64,000 nt of DNA, taken from assembly GCF_000311785.1 (NCBI RefSeq), contig NZ_HE978535.1, positions 62,001-126,000 on the forward strand, given 5' to 3'. Positions 1-8,352 of the stretch are shown in pieces. Source of the DNA: Brevibacillus massiliensis. GTDB taxonomy: Bacteria > Bacillota > Bacilli > Brevibacillales > Brevibacillaceae. Position 1 is the stretch's first letter. Each line of letters begins with the position of its first letter. Below the pieces are notes generated by a model that was not told the origin of the DNA, made no database searches, and was given only the letters and a program-made list of their open reading frames with translations. A program made the translations under genes and the position numbers.

Positions 1-1142
1 CGGAGGTCGTCGGGTTTCGGGATCACAAGGTTTTGCTGATGCCGCTCGGAGAGTTATCAGCGATTGGCCCCGGCTGTGACGTGGTCGCGACCGGCAAGCC
101 GCTTTCCGTAAAGGTGGGCCCGGAAATTCTCGGGACGGTGCTTGACGGTTTGGGACGGCCTTTGGACGGGACAAGCCTGCCGTCCGGTTTGGCGGTTTAT
201 CCGACGAACAACCTGCCGCCAAATCCGCTGCAGCGTCCAAGGATCTCGGAGCCGCTGGGTGTTGGCATTCGGGCCATCGACGGCCTCCTGACGGTGGGAA
301 AAGGCCAGCGGGTAGGAATATTCGCCGGTTCGGGTGTCGGAAAGAGCACACTCCTCGGGATGATCGCCCGCAATACCAGTGCCGATATTAACGTCATCGG
401 CCTGATTGGTGAGCGCGGACGCGAGGTGATGGAATTTATTCACCGCGACCTTGGCGAGGAAGGTTTGAAGCGGTCGATCGTCGTGGTCGCCACATCAGAC
501 CAGCCGGCCATGATCAGAATCAAGGGGGCGTTGATCGCCACCTCCATCGCCGAGTATTTTCGCGATCGGGGCCTTAACGTGATGCTGATGATGGATTCCG
601 TCACGCGCTTTGCAATGGCCCAGCGCGAGGTTGGCCTGGCGATTGGAGAGCCGCCTGCGACCCGCGGATACACGCCGTCGGTATTCGCTCTGCTGCCGAA
701 GCTGCTGGAGCGGGCCGGTACGGCGAAGAGAGGCAGCATCACCGCTTTTTACACGGTGCTGGTCGATTCGGACGACATGAACGATCCGATTGCCGACGCA
801 GTTCGCGGTATTCTCGACGGCCACATCGTGCTCGACCGTAAAATCGCCCAAAAAGGGCACTTTCCGGCAATTGATGTGCTGGCGAGCGTAAGCCGGGTGA
901 TGAATGAGATTTGTACCGATGAGCACCTGGCAGCGGCCCGCCGGCTGAAGCAACTGCTGGCGACATACCGGGAGTCGGAGGACTTGATCAATATTGGCGC
1001 GTACAAACTGGGGACGAATCGGGAGATCGACGAGGCGATTCGCAGCCGGGAGCTGATTCACCAGTTTACGGCCCAGGGGACGCACGAGCCGGCGGAGCTT
1101 GCGGAAAGCGTAAGCGAGCTGACAGCAAAATTTTCGGGGTGA
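1..1142 (+). CDS. fliI: Flagellum-specific ATPase FliI (5' end missing)
   Basis: ATPase of the flagellar type III export apparatus; it acts at the cytoplasmic face of the basal body and helps unload chaperone-bound substrates. The frame is open from base 3 (reading E-V-V-G-F-R-D-H), so the gene begins before the window and roughly 60 N-terminal residues are missing compared with a usual 435-440. The Walker A motif GSGVGKST lies near bases 327-350, and the Walker B strand ends in LMMDSVTRFA near base 600. IGEPPATRGYTPSVFALLPKL-type sequence of the F1/FliI family follows. The C-terminal helical domain is complete. The stop lies 6 bases before fliJ, and the fliJ ribosome site overlaps it. Identification is firm. 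Confidence 0.97.
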   Translation, partial: EVVGFRDHKVLLMPLGELSAIGPGCDVVATGKPLSVKVGPEILGTVLDGLGRPLDGTSLPSGLAVYPTNNLPPNPLQRPRISEPLGVGIRAIDGLLTVGKGQRVGIFAGSGVGKSTLLGMIARNTSADINVIGLIGERGREVMEFIHRDLGEEGLKRSIVVVATSDQPAMIRIKGALIATSIAEYFRDRGLNVMLMMDSVTRFAMAQREVGLAIGEPPATRGYTPSVFALLPKLLERAGTAKRGSITAFYTVLVDSDDMNDPIADAVRGILDGHIVLDRKIAQKGHFPAIDVLASVSRVMNEICTDEHLAAARRLKQLLATYRESEDLINIGAYKLGTNREIDEAIRSRELIHQFTAQGTHEPAELAESVSELTAKFSG

Positions 1143-1148
1143 GTACAG

Positions 1149-1601
1149 ATGAGTACGTTTCGCTTCCAACTGCAAAAAATCGTCGATTTAAAGGAAAAAG
1201 AGAAGGAACAAGCTGAGTGGGCGTTTGGCCTCTCCCAGCAGCGGAAGGCGGAAGAGGAGCAGAAGCTGATGCAGCTTGACCGGCATCGCGAAGAAGTGAC
1301 CCAATCGCTGTTCGAATTGCAGCACCAGTCTTGCAGTGCTGCCCAGTTGATGGAGATTGCCCGCTACCGGCATGCGGTGGAGAGGGCGATTGCCACGCAA
1401 AAGAAAACCTTGTTCGGTTGTGAGCAGGAATTGGAGCGCTGCAAACGCCGGTTGACCTTCCACATGCAGGAGTCCAAATTGTGGGAGCGAATGCGCGAGA
1501 AGGCCAAGGAGCAATTTGAAGACAGCGAGCGCAAGCGGGAGCAGAAAGAGCTGGACGAAATGGGCGTAGCGCGCTACATCCAGCGAGTGAAGCAAGCCTG
1601 A
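1149..1601 (+). CDS. fliJ: Flagellar export protein FliJ
   Basis: A 150-residue, highly charged, almost wholly alpha-helical protein, as expected of FliJ, the coiled-coil stalk that links the FliI ring to the FlhA export gate. It starts FRFQLQKIVDLKEKEKEQAE, a typical FliJ N-terminus, followed by long Glu/Lys/Arg/Gln-rich heptads. No membrane segment or signal peptide is visible. The start is supported by a GGGGTGA ribosome site that overlaps the fliI stop. Sequence conservation in this family is low, so the call rests on length, coiled-coil character and position directly after fliI. Confidence 0.9.
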   Translation: MSTFRFQLQKIVDLKEKEKEQAEWAFGLSQQRKAEEEQKLMQLDRHREEVTQSLFELQHQSCSAAQLMEIARYRHAVERAIATQKKTLFGCEQELERCKRRLTFHMQESKLWERMREKAKEQFEDSERKREQKELDEMGVARYIQRVKQA

Positions 1602-1614
1602 AGGGAGGTTCCCC

Positions 1615-2499
1615 ATGGAAGAGATACAGGAAGAGAGAGCGTACAGCAAATGGGAATGGTTTTTCTACATGCTGGTCATACCGGCGCTCTTTGCCAGCCT
1701 TCTGGGCGGAGTTCTCCTGAGCCTGCTCGGCGTTGACGTCATCGGAAAACTGACGTCTGCGGCGAAAGCGATCCCGTACGTCGGACAGCTTGCAGGCGGC
1801 GTGGAAAAAAGCGGCAGCGATACAGCTGCGCCGCCGGCAAAAACACAGGAGGCGCCGCTTCAGACAAAGCTGGCCGAATCGAACCAGACGATCCAACAAT
1901 TGAAATCAGAAGCGGCTGAAAAAGACACGACAATCCAAGCCATGCAAAAACAGGTGGACGAGCTGAAACGGGAACTGGACGACAAACGGGCAGACGAAGA
2001 GGCGAGGCAGAAACAGTTTCAGGATCTGGCCAAGGTCTACACCTCGATGTCGTCGCGCAATGCTGCCTCTATCATCGGGAATTTGTCCGAACAGGAAGCC
2101 GTCGCCGTGTTGGGCAAAATGAAACCCGATCAGCAGGCGGACATCCTGGCCAAAATGGATCCGAAAAAGGCAGCCGACATTTCGATTCTGTTAAAGGATA
2201 CGACAGTCAACAAGGATGAAGACATAGCCGCGCTGCAGCAGCGCGTACAATCCCTGACCAGCGAACTGGCTGCAGCCCGCAAGGATTCGGCCAGCCTCGA
2301 GTCGCTGATCAGCAGCTTCTCCCAGATGAACGCGGACGACGCTGCCAACATTTTGCAAAGCATGGCCGTATCCGAGCGAAAAAAAGTGATCTCCATCCTT
2401 GCCGGCATGGAAAGCGACAGGCGCGCCCAGATCTTGGCATCGTTGTCCAAGAAAGACGAGGGGTTGGCTGCTCGCTTAACGGGCGAGTTGCTCCGATAA
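1615..2499 (+). CDS. MotE/YlxF-like flagellar operon protein
   Basis: A 294-residue membrane-anchored protein. Residues 16-45 form one membrane segment (FFYMLVIPALFASLLGGVLL). A Pro/Ala/Lys linker follows, then a long coiled coil (about 75-130), then a helical repeat resembling the MgtE N-terminal domain (EQEAVAVLGKMKPDQQADIL). A second similar repeat lies near the C-terminus (MNADDAANILQSMAVSERKK). This layout matches YlxF/MotE proteins encoded between fliJ and fliK in Bacillota. MotE-type proteins in other bacteria act as chaperones or stabilisers of the stator protein MotC. The role here is inferred. An AGGGAGG ribosome site precedes ATG. Confidence 0.8.
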   Translation: MEEIQEERAYSKWEWFFYMLVIPALFASLLGGVLLSLLGVDVIGKLTSAAKAIPYVGQLAGGVEKSGSDTAAPPAKTQEAPLQTKLAESNQTIQQLKSEAAEKDTTIQAMQKQVDELKRELDDKRADEEARQKQFQDLAKVYTSMSSRNAASIIGNLSEQEAVAVLGKMKPDQQADILAKMDPKKAADISILLKDTTVNKDEDIAALQQRVQSLTSELAAARKDSASLESLISSFSQMNADDAANILQSMAVSERKKVISILAGMESDRRAQILASLSKKDEGLAARLTGELLR

Positions 2500-2564
2500 T
2501 CGGTACCATCCGTTTATCGTTTACATAGCAACTATTTCTTTGTCAAATACGAGGAGGTGACGAG

Positions 2565-3890
2565 ATGAATGTCATGATGACGACGCCGGCGGTGCCAGGC
2601 TCAATGCCCGGACTCCCCGGAGAAAAGGGACAGGCTTCGACGCCGACAGATCTGCTCGGGATGCTTTTCGCCCTGCAGCTCGGCAGCGCGCTCCAGAATG
2701 CGGATGAAACAGATCAGACCGGTGAGCTTTTGCCGCTGCAGGATGAGCCTGGCGAAGAGCAGATGGAGATGCTGCTGGCCCTGTTGCAACAGTCGCTTGC
2801 CGGCGGAGAGTTCGACCTGACCGACGATTTGCAACCGGCGAAGGAGACGGCGAATCTGCTGCCGCTTCAGCAGTTGGATCATGCCGGGGGACAGCAGGCG
2901 GCGCCAAACCCCGTCCTCCCGGAGCAGTTGCTGCAATTGCTCCGGGCCGCTGAGCAGCCGGAACAGCAAAGTTCGTACACACAAATCCTCCAGCTGCTGC
3001 AAGCCTCGGCCAAAGAGGGACAGCCCGTTCATGTGAGCCAAAGCCTGACGGGGACAGACCAGCTGAAGCTTTTGCTGGGTCAATTAGGGTTTGAAGTGAA
3101 CAAAAGCGAACCAGAAGGCAACCAGGTTCCGACCGCAAAGCAGAACGCTTCCAAAGGAACGGGCTATCAGCTGTTCATGCCGGCGGTCTTGACGGGTTCT
3201 ACCGCCAACGCCAATCTTCAACCGATGCGGGTCAATCAAGCCCTGCTCAGTTACCAGGCTCAGGCTGCGACCCAAGTCCGCCAACCAGCAGTCAATCTGA
3301 CTCAGGCGAACGGGGAACTGGCAAAGATTGATCCAAAGCTGGCGGAACAGCCTGACAGCAGCGCAAACCCGGCGCCCGCTGCTCCAACCCCGGCAAGTAC
3401 GGGACAGCAGTTCGTGTCGGGCGCAGCAAGCAGCGGGGCAGCCGTCTATCAGACCCGGGGAGACCACCTTGCCCAGGACGTCAGCAATCTGTTTGTCAAA
3501 CAGATGAAGCTGGAGAACCAAGACGGCATTTCTCATGCGAAACTTCTGTTGTACCCACGCTCATTGGGGCAGGTGGACGTGAGAATCATCGTTCACAACG
3601 GATTGATATCGGCTCAGTTCCTGGCTGATTCGAAAGCGGGGAAAGAGCTGCTGGACAACCAGCTGCCGCAGCTCAGGGCGGCTTTAGTACAGCAGGGGCT
3701 GCAGGTAGATCGCCTGGAGGTATTGCAGCAACAGCAACAGCCTTCTTACGACTTCCAACAACAAGAGGGCCGTCGCCAGCAGACACCGGAGCGGCAGCAG
3801 CAGCCGGAGGAAGAGACGGAAGTTTTTTCGCTCGACAATCTGCTAGAGGAAGCAGATGAGGCTCAGTCCGGGACGCTGCGCAGGGTCTAG
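2565..3890 (+). CDS. fliK: Flagellar hook-length control protein FliK
   Basis: A secreted molecular ruler that sets hook length and switches the export gate from rod/hook to filament substrates through FlhB. The 441-residue protein has a long low-complexity Gln/Leu/Pro/Ala-rich N-terminal and central part, typical of the unfolded ruler. A compact conserved C-terminal domain spans roughly residues 325-395 (HAKLLLYPRSLGQVDVRIIV, then LPQLRAALVQQGLQVDRLEV). The tail is Gln/Glu-rich. A strong GGAGGTGA site supports the ATG. In related operons flgD follows directly; here it does not (see findings). Confidence 0.93.
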   Translation: MNVMMTTPAVPGSMPGLPGEKGQASTPTDLLGMLFALQLGSALQNADETDQTGELLPLQDEPGEEQMEMLLALLQQSLAGGEFDLTDDLQPAKETANLLPLQQLDHAGGQQAAPNPVLPEQLLQLLRAAEQPEQQSSYTQILQLLQASAKEGQPVHVSQSLTGTDQLKLLLGQLGFEVNKSEPEGNQVPTAKQNASKGTGYQLFMPAVLTGSTANANLQPMRVNQALLSYQAQAATQVRQPAVNLTQANGELAKIDPKLAEQPDSSANPAPAAPTPASTGQQFVSGAASSGAAVYQTRGDHLAQDVSNLFVKQMKLENQDGISHAKLLLYPRSLGQVDVRIIVHNGLISAQFLADSKAGKELLDNQLPQLRAALVQQGLQVDRLEVLQQQQQPSYDFQQQEGRRQQTPERQQQPEEETEVFSLDNLLEEADEAQSGTLRRV

Positions 3891-3894
3891 TGCA

Positions 3895-3970
3895 CAAAAC
3901 GGTCATGACCCGTTTGCCAGCCGCAAGCGGTCACATCCATGTTTTATGAAAAACGTCATGACGTTTTTCA
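3895..3970. repeat. Cluster of inverted repeats between fliK and the TIGR02530 gene
   Basis: Three dyads lie in about 75 bases. GGTCATGACC (3901-3910) is a perfect 10-bp palindrome whose symmetry continues into AAAC/GTTT flanks if one extra C is allowed. CCGCAAGCGG lies at 3921-3930. A perfect 24-bp palindrome lies at 3947-3970, each arm reading TGAAAAACGTCA in its own 5'->3' direction. The first and third share the core GTCATGAC. No T-run follows, so they do not look like a standard terminator. They fill the slot where flgD is normally encoded. Confidence 0.85.
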
Positions 3971-3992
3971 CAGAAAAAGGGGTTGTGCCGAC

Positions 3993-4400
3993 ATGAGTCA
4001 ATCGTTTCGCGTCGGGCAGGCGTACTATCCATCAAAACCAGGTGGAATCGGCAGTCAGCCGAATCCGGCAGCGGCGGTCTCAAGGCCCTTTCAGCATTGG
4101 CTGGAGGAGACGCTGCAGCAAAACTCGGCGGCTGCAGTCGAAGGACCAAAGTTGTCGTTTAGCCATCACGCCTTAAACCGATTGCAGGAACGCGGCATTC
4201 AGCTGGCCGATGCAGAAGTGGCCAGGCTGGAAGGAGCAGTTCAGCGGGCTGCAGCGAAGGGGGCAAGAGACTCCCTCGTCTTGATGGACAATGTCGCATA
4301 TGTCGTCAACATCAGAAGTCGCAAAGTGGTGACGGCACTCGATCAGGCACATATGAAGGAAAACGTCTTTACCAATATCGACAGCGCAGTATTTGCTTAG
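3993..4400 (+). CDS. TIGR02530-type flagellar operon protein
   Basis: A small soluble protein of 135 residues from this start. It carries the core motif of the flagellar operon family TIGR02530: LSFSHHALNRLQERGIQL, then DSLVLMDNVAYVVNIRSRKVVTALD. These genes occur in Bacillota fla/che operons next to the hook genes; the biochemical role is not established. An in-frame ATG exists at 3939 but lies at the edge of the long palindrome and has no ribosome site. The ATG at 3993, preceded by AAAAAGGGG, starts a protein of normal length. I therefore place the start at 3993. Confidence 0.82.
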   Translation: MSQSFRVGQAYYPSKPGGIGSQPNPAAAVSRPFQHWLEETLQQNSAAAVEGPKLSFSHHALNRLQERGIQLADAEVARLEGAVQRAAAKGARDSLVLMDNVAYVVNIRSRKVVTALDQAHMKENVFTNIDSAVFA

Positions 4401-4428
4401 ACGGGCCGGCCCTCATCGAGGAAGCCCG

Positions 4429-4454
4429 CGGTTGCGGACTGACTGAAGCAACCG
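4429..4454 (+). promoter_or_regulatory. Hairpin upstream of flgE
   Basis: CGGTTGC (4429-4435) and GCAACCG (4448-4454) can form a 7-bp stem with a 12-base loop. The last base of the stem starts a third GTCATGAC copy (4454-4461), the core shared by the palindromes upstream of the preceding gene. There is no T-run. The function is unknown; it could stabilise or separate operon segments. Confidence 0.5.
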
Positions 4455-4482
4455 TCATGACAGCATAAGGGGGTAGTGAAAC

Positions 4483-5298
4483 ATGCTTCGTTCTTTGTAT
4501 TCAGGAGTTTCCGGGATGCGCGGCTTTCAAACCAAGCTGGATGTGATTGGCAACAATATTGCCAACGTCAACACGGTAGGGTTCAAGAAGAGCCGGGTGA
4601 TGTTTCAGGATATCCTAAACCAGAATATCGCCGGCGCAACCGCGCCGACTGACAGCGGCATTGGCGGTGTCAACCCGCGCCAGATCGGCTTGGGTTCGAC
4701 AGTAGCATCCATCGACGTCGTCCATACGCCGGGCAGTCCAATGACGACCAACCTGATTTCCGACTTGGCGATTGAAGGCGATGGCTTTTTCATCGTCAGC
4801 CCGACCCAGGATGGAGCCCCTTTCTATCTGACCCGGGCCGGCAACTTTACGCGGGATGCCAACGGATTTTTGGTCACCTCACAGGGGTACTACGTGATGG
4901 ATGACAGCGGATCCGGGCCGATTCAGATCCCGCGCGACGGGTATGTATCATACTCCATCGGCAAAGACGGGGTTGTCACCGGGACGACGCCGGAAGGCAC
5001 CAACGAAGAGATCGCCACGATTGGTGTCGGAGTCGTCAGCAATCCAGGCGGCTTGAAGAAGGTGGGCAATTCCTTGTTCGAATTGACGCCGAATGCACAT
5101 CCGGACGGGGAATTTCAAGTAACCACCCCGGCAGAGGCCAATTCCTCGATCGTATCCGGCCAGCTTGAAATGTCCAACGTCGATCTGACGGAAGAGTTTA
5201 CCGAGATGATTGTCGCACAGCGCGGCTTCCAAGCCAACTCGCGCATCATCACCACGTCCGACAGTATCCTGGAAGAAGTCGTCAACCTGAAGCGGTAG
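4483..5298 (+). CDS. flgE: Flagellar hook protein FlgE (FlgG-like length)
   Basis: An axial protein of the flagellar rod/hook family. The N-terminal signature LYSGVSGMRGFQTKLDVIGN, followed by NIANVNTVGFKKSR, and the C-terminal helix (VDLTEEFTEMIVAQRGFQAN) are both present. The central DLAIEGDGFFIV...LTRAGNFTRDANGFLVTSQGY block is typical. At 271 residues it matches the short hook protein encoded here in B. subtilis rather than the 400-residue enteric FlgE, and by sequence alone it cannot be cleanly separated from distal rod FlgG. The position after fliK and before swrD favours the hook role. AAGGGGGT precedes the ATG. Confidence 0.88.
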   Translation: MLRSLYSGVSGMRGFQTKLDVIGNNIANVNTVGFKKSRVMFQDILNQNIAGATAPTDSGIGGVNPRQIGLGSTVASIDVVHTPGSPMTTNLISDLAIEGDGFFIVSPTQDGAPFYLTRAGNFTRDANGFLVTSQGYYVMDDSGSGPIQIPRDGYVSYSIGKDGVVTGTTPEGTNEEIATIGVGVVSNPGGLKKVGNSLFELTPNAHPDGEFQVTTPAEANSSIVSGQLEMSNVDLTEEFTEMIVAQRGFQANSRIITTSDSILEEVVNLKR

Positions 5299-5310
5299 AT
5301 AGCTAACCAG

Positions 5311-5364
5311 GGTGGAGAAGGGAGCGGGCGAGAAGCTGCGCCCCTCCTGACTGCCACCTTTTAG
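5311..5364 (+). terminator. Imperfect GC-rich hairpin between flgE and swrD
   Basis: GGTGG (5311-5315) pairs with CCACC (5354-5358), with an inner GC-rich pairing between GGGAGCGGGCG and CGCCCCTCC, followed by only TTTT. This is a weak intrinsic terminator or processing stem inside the operon. It could lower expression of swrD and downstream genes relative to the hook gene. Confidence 0.45.
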
Positions 5365-5375
5365 GGGGATATTTG

Positions 5376-5597
5376 ATGGTTTTTCTGACCCGTTTTAACG
5401 GAACAACGTTTTACCTCAATATCACTCACATCGAGACAGTTGAGTCAACTCCCGATACGGTCATTACGCTGACCAACGGGAAAAAATACATCGTCAAAGA
5501 GGCTGCCGAGGAGATAGTCGCGCGCATCACTTCGTTTTACCAGGCGGTTCCGATGGCCGCTACGGTTTCGCGGTCGACGAGCGAATCAGATGAATAG
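5376..5597 (+). CDS. swrD: SwrD/FlbD family flagellar protein
   Basis: A 73-residue protein of the FlbD/YlzI (SwrD) family. VFLTRFNGTTFYLNITHIET and VITLTNGKKYIVKE are the conserved blocks. In B. subtilis SwrD raises flagellar motor power and is needed for swarming. It sits directly before fliL as in B. subtilis. A TTG lies one codon upstream, but AGGGGGA is correctly spaced for the ATG used here. The stop overlaps a spurious ATG 21 bases before the fliL start. Confidence 0.88.
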   Translation: MVFLTRFNGTTFYLNITHIETVESTPDTVITLTNGKKYIVKEAAEEIVARITSFYQAVPMAATVSRSTSESDE

Positions 5598-5610
5598 CGG
5601 GAGGCTACCC

Positions 5611-6051
5611 ATGTTTCAAAACCGGTTATTTAATATGGCGCTTATCATTATCATTGCAATTACTTTGCTCGGCGTGGTCAGTTTTGTCTTATGGCAAACG
5701 TATTACGCTTCTCCGGCAGATGCGAAAGAGGCGACGGCTTTAACTGCCGATGAAATGCTGAAATACACCGTCGATACGGATGAAATCACCACCAATTTGC
5801 TGACAAACAACTTTATAGTCGTGCGCTTTAGCATTACAGCAGACAGCAAATCCGCCAAGGAAGAACTGGAGAAACGGAAACCCCAGGTATTGAATATCAT
5901 CAATAAAACATTGGCAGGACTGACTCCGGAAGACCTCAAGGGAACAGAGGGTCTGAACAAACTGGAAGCCAAGATCATGAATGAGATTAGCGCGATCATG
6001 CAAGACGGCAAGATTTTGCAAGTCATCACAACCGTGAAAAAAATGACCTAG
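5611..6051 (+). CDS. fliL: Flagellar basal body-associated protein FliL
   Basis: A single-pass inner membrane protein of 146 residues that associates with the stator and basal body and supports torque. Residues 7-30 form the N-terminal membrane anchor (NMALIIIIAITLLGVVSFVL). The outer part has the FliL fold (VVRFSITADSKSAKEELEKR, VLNIINKTLAGLTPEDLKG). An in-frame ATG 21 bases upstream overlaps swrD, but GCGGGAGG is ideally placed for the ATG chosen here. Confidence 0.92.
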   Translation: MFQNRLFNMALIIIIAITLLGVVSFVLWQTYYASPADAKEATALTADEMLKYTVDTDEITTNLLTNNFIVVRFSITADSKSAKEELEKRKPQVLNIINKTLAGLTPEDLKGTEGLNKLEAKIMNEISAIMQDGKILQVITTVKKMT

Positions 6052-6088
6052 CGTTATCGCAGGGTTTACGATAAAGGAGGTGACCGCT

Positions 6089-7081
6089 ATGGCCGAGGTT
6101 CTCTCACAGAATGAGATTGATGCGCTGTTGGCTGCTCTGTCTTCGGGGGAGATGGATGCGAATGAATTGAAAAAGGAAGAGAGCGAACGGAAAGTCAGAG
6201 TGTACGACTTCAAACGGGCGCTGCGTTTTTCCAAAGACCAGATTCGCGCACTGACGCGCATACATGAGAATTACGCCAGATTGCTTACTACCTACTTCTC
6301 AGCGCAGCTTAGAACCTTTGTGCAGATTCATGTCGCCTCTGTTGATCAATTGCCATACGACGAGTTTATTCGGTCCATTCCCAAAATGACCATTCTCAAC
6401 ATTTTTGAAGCCCCTCCGCTCGAAGGGCGAATGGTGATGGAGGTAAACCCCAACGTCGCTTATGCCATGCTTGATCGTCTGCTCGGAGGGCAGGGAAATG
6501 TTCCGGTCAAAACAGGGGCGCTGACGGAAATTGAATCGACTGTCATGGAACGAATCTTCAGGAATGCCTTGGAAAGTTTTTCGGAAGCGTGGAAACAGGT
6601 AACGGATCTGGAGCCCTACTTGGATATGATGGAGATGAATCCGCAGTTCATGCAGATCGTTTCACCGAATGAAATCGTCGCCGTGATCTCTTTCAGCACC
6701 AAAATTGGCGACACCACCGGCATGATCAACCTGTGTCTGCCGCACGTGGTTCTTGAGCAAATCATGCCAAAGCTGTCCGGGCAATACTGGTTTTCCTCAC
6801 GCAAGGTGCCTAATGAAGGGGCACAGCGGATTTTGGAAGAGCGGGTCAAAAAAGCCAAGCTTCCGCTCATTGTAGAAATCGGCACCGCGACCATTACCGT
6901 CGGGGAACTGCTTCACTTGAACAAGGGGGACGTGATCCAATTAGACCAGTCTATTGATCAAAAGCTGAATGTCCTCGTCGGCAGCACCGTCAAGTTTCGC
7001 GGACAGGCCGGCACATTGAAAGGCAGGATAGCTGTTCAGATCGACGAAGTCGTGGAGCAAAGGGAGGAACATGATGAGTAA
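6089..7081 (+). CDS. fliM: Flagellar motor switch protein FliM
   Basis: A C-ring switch component of 330 residues that binds phospho-CheY. The N-terminal CheY-P binding peptide LSQNEIDALLAAL is followed by the CheC-like middle domain (about 40-230) and a C-terminal SpoA/FliN-like domain (about 250-320, LNVLVGSTVKFRGQAGTLKG). A GTG three codons upstream lies inside the AAAGGAGGTGA ribosome site, so the ATG is the start. The last 11 bases overlap fliY. Confidence 0.97.
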   Translation: MAEVLSQNEIDALLAALSSGEMDANELKKEESERKVRVYDFKRALRFSKDQIRALTRIHENYARLLTTYFSAQLRTFVQIHVASVDQLPYDEFIRSIPKMTILNIFEAPPLEGRMVMEVNPNVAYAMLDRLLGGQGNVPVKTGALTEIESTVMERIFRNALESFSEAWKQVTDLEPYLDMMEMNPQFMQIVSPNEIVAVISFSTKIGDTTGMINLCLPHVVLEQIMPKLSGQYWFSSRKVPNEGAQRILEERVKKAKLPLIVEIGTATITVGELLHLNKGDVIQLDQSIDQKLNVLVGSTVKFRGQAGTLKGRIAVQIDEVVEQREEHDE

Positions 7082-8324
7082 AGATATGTTGTCGCAGGAC
7101 GAAATTGACGCGCTGCTTCGCGCCAGCAACTCATCAGAAGATGAAGAGCCTGGAAAAAGCCTGGATGTGGCAGAACTGCTCACGCCTCTGGAGCAGGATG
7201 CATTGGGGGAAATCGGGAACATTTCGCTTGGCAGTGCGGCAACCGCACTTTCCACATTGCTGAGCCAAAAAGTGGACATTACGACTCCTACGGTCTCCGC
7301 CATTCGCAAAAGCGAACTGAGCGCCGAGTTTCCGCAACCGCACGTTTCTGTTCACGTGAAATACACAGATGGTTTCGAAGGAGTCAATGTGCTGGTCTTT
7401 CGGATGGAAGACGCGGCCATCATTGCCGACCTGATGATGGGCGGTGTCGGGGATCCGAATGCAATTGAATTCACCGACATCCAGATCAGCGCGGTTCAGG
7501 AAGCGATGAACCAGATGATGGGGTCAGCGGCTACTTCGATGTCGACGATGTTCAATCAGTTGGTCAACATTTCGCCGCCGAGCGTCGACATTATGGACTT
7601 GGCTCAGGGAAACGGCGACGGGAATCTTCCCGACGAAGATACCTTTATTAAAGTCTCCTTCCGCCTGAAAGTGGGAGATTTGATCGATTCCCAAATCATG
7701 CAGCTCATCCCGATCCAATTTGCCAAGCAAATGATCGATCGGCTGATGGGAACCGGGGTTGATACGACAGAGACCGCACAGCTGGCTAGCCCTGGCGTAA
7801 CGTACGATCCGGCACCCGTTGCCGCGGCTGCTGCGTATGCGGAGCCGGCAATCCCGGCTGCCCAACAACAACCGGCTGCTGCAGGTATGTACAACCGTTC
7901 GGCACCGCAGATGCCGCCAACTGCTCCGTCGGCACCCGCAGGAATCCCTCCATACGGGCATACGCCGCAGCACATCGGCGGATTTAGCTCGTATGGGAAT
8001 ACTTCGGCAAATGTTCGTCCGGCGGAATTTATGCCGCTGACGCCGGGCCCGGCCGCCATGACGGACGACAATCTGGGCCTCTTGCTGGACATTCCGTTAA
8101 AGGTGACGGTTGAACTAGGCAGGACCAAGAAATTGATCAAGGAGATTCTGGAACTGTCTTCCGGTTCCATTATCGAGTTGGACAAGCTTGCCGGTGAACC
8201 GGTTGATATCCTGGTTAACAACAAGCTGATCGCCAAAGGTGAGGTCGTAGTCATCGACGAGAATTTTGGCGTACGGGTCACGGACATTGTCAGTCAATGG
8301 GATCGCGTCCAAAAACTGCAATAA
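7071..8324 (+). CDS. fliY: Flagellar motor switch phosphatase FliY
   Basis: A switch protein of Bacillota that combines a CheC-type CheY-P phosphatase with a FliN domain. It has 417 residues. The N-terminal peptide LSQDEIDALLRAS resembles that of FliM. Two CheC-type helices carry the E-x-x-N pattern (LGEIGNISLGSAATALSTLL; VQEAMNQMMGSAATSMSTMF). A long Pro/Ala/Gln-rich linker covers roughly residues 240-330. The C-terminal FliN/SpoA domain follows (LLLDIPLKVTVELGRTKKLI). In B. subtilis FliY removes phosphate from CheY-P at the motor. An alternative ATG lies one codon later. Confidence 0.96.
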   Translation: MMSKDMLSQDEIDALLRASNSSEDEEPGKSLDVAELLTPLEQDALGEIGNISLGSAATALSTLLSQKVDITTPTVSAIRKSELSAEFPQPHVSVHVKYTDGFEGVNVLVFRMEDAAIIADLMMGGVGDPNAIEFTDIQISAVQEAMNQMMGSAATSMSTMFNQLVNISPPSVDIMDLAQGNGDGNLPDEDTFIKVSFRLKVGDLIDSQIMQLIPIQFAKQMIDRLMGTGVDTTETAQLASPGVTYDPAPVAAAAAYAEPAIPAAQQQPAAAGMYNRSAPQMPPTAPSAPAGIPPYGHTPQHIGGFSSYGNTSANVRPAEFMPLTPGPAAMTDDNLGLLLDIPLKVTVELGRTKKLIKEILELSSGSIIELDKLAGEPVDILVNNKLIAKGEVVVIDENFGVRVTDIVSQWDRVQKLQ

Positions 8325-8352
8325 TCTTTTATAATCAAGGAGGAAACCAAAA

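Noticed and set aside
7800-8060. Low-complexity Pro/Ala/Gln stretch in fliY as a possible insertion
   Set aside because: The frame is continuous and both flanking FliY domains are normal; a variable linker between the CheC-like and FliN domains is ordinary for FliY.
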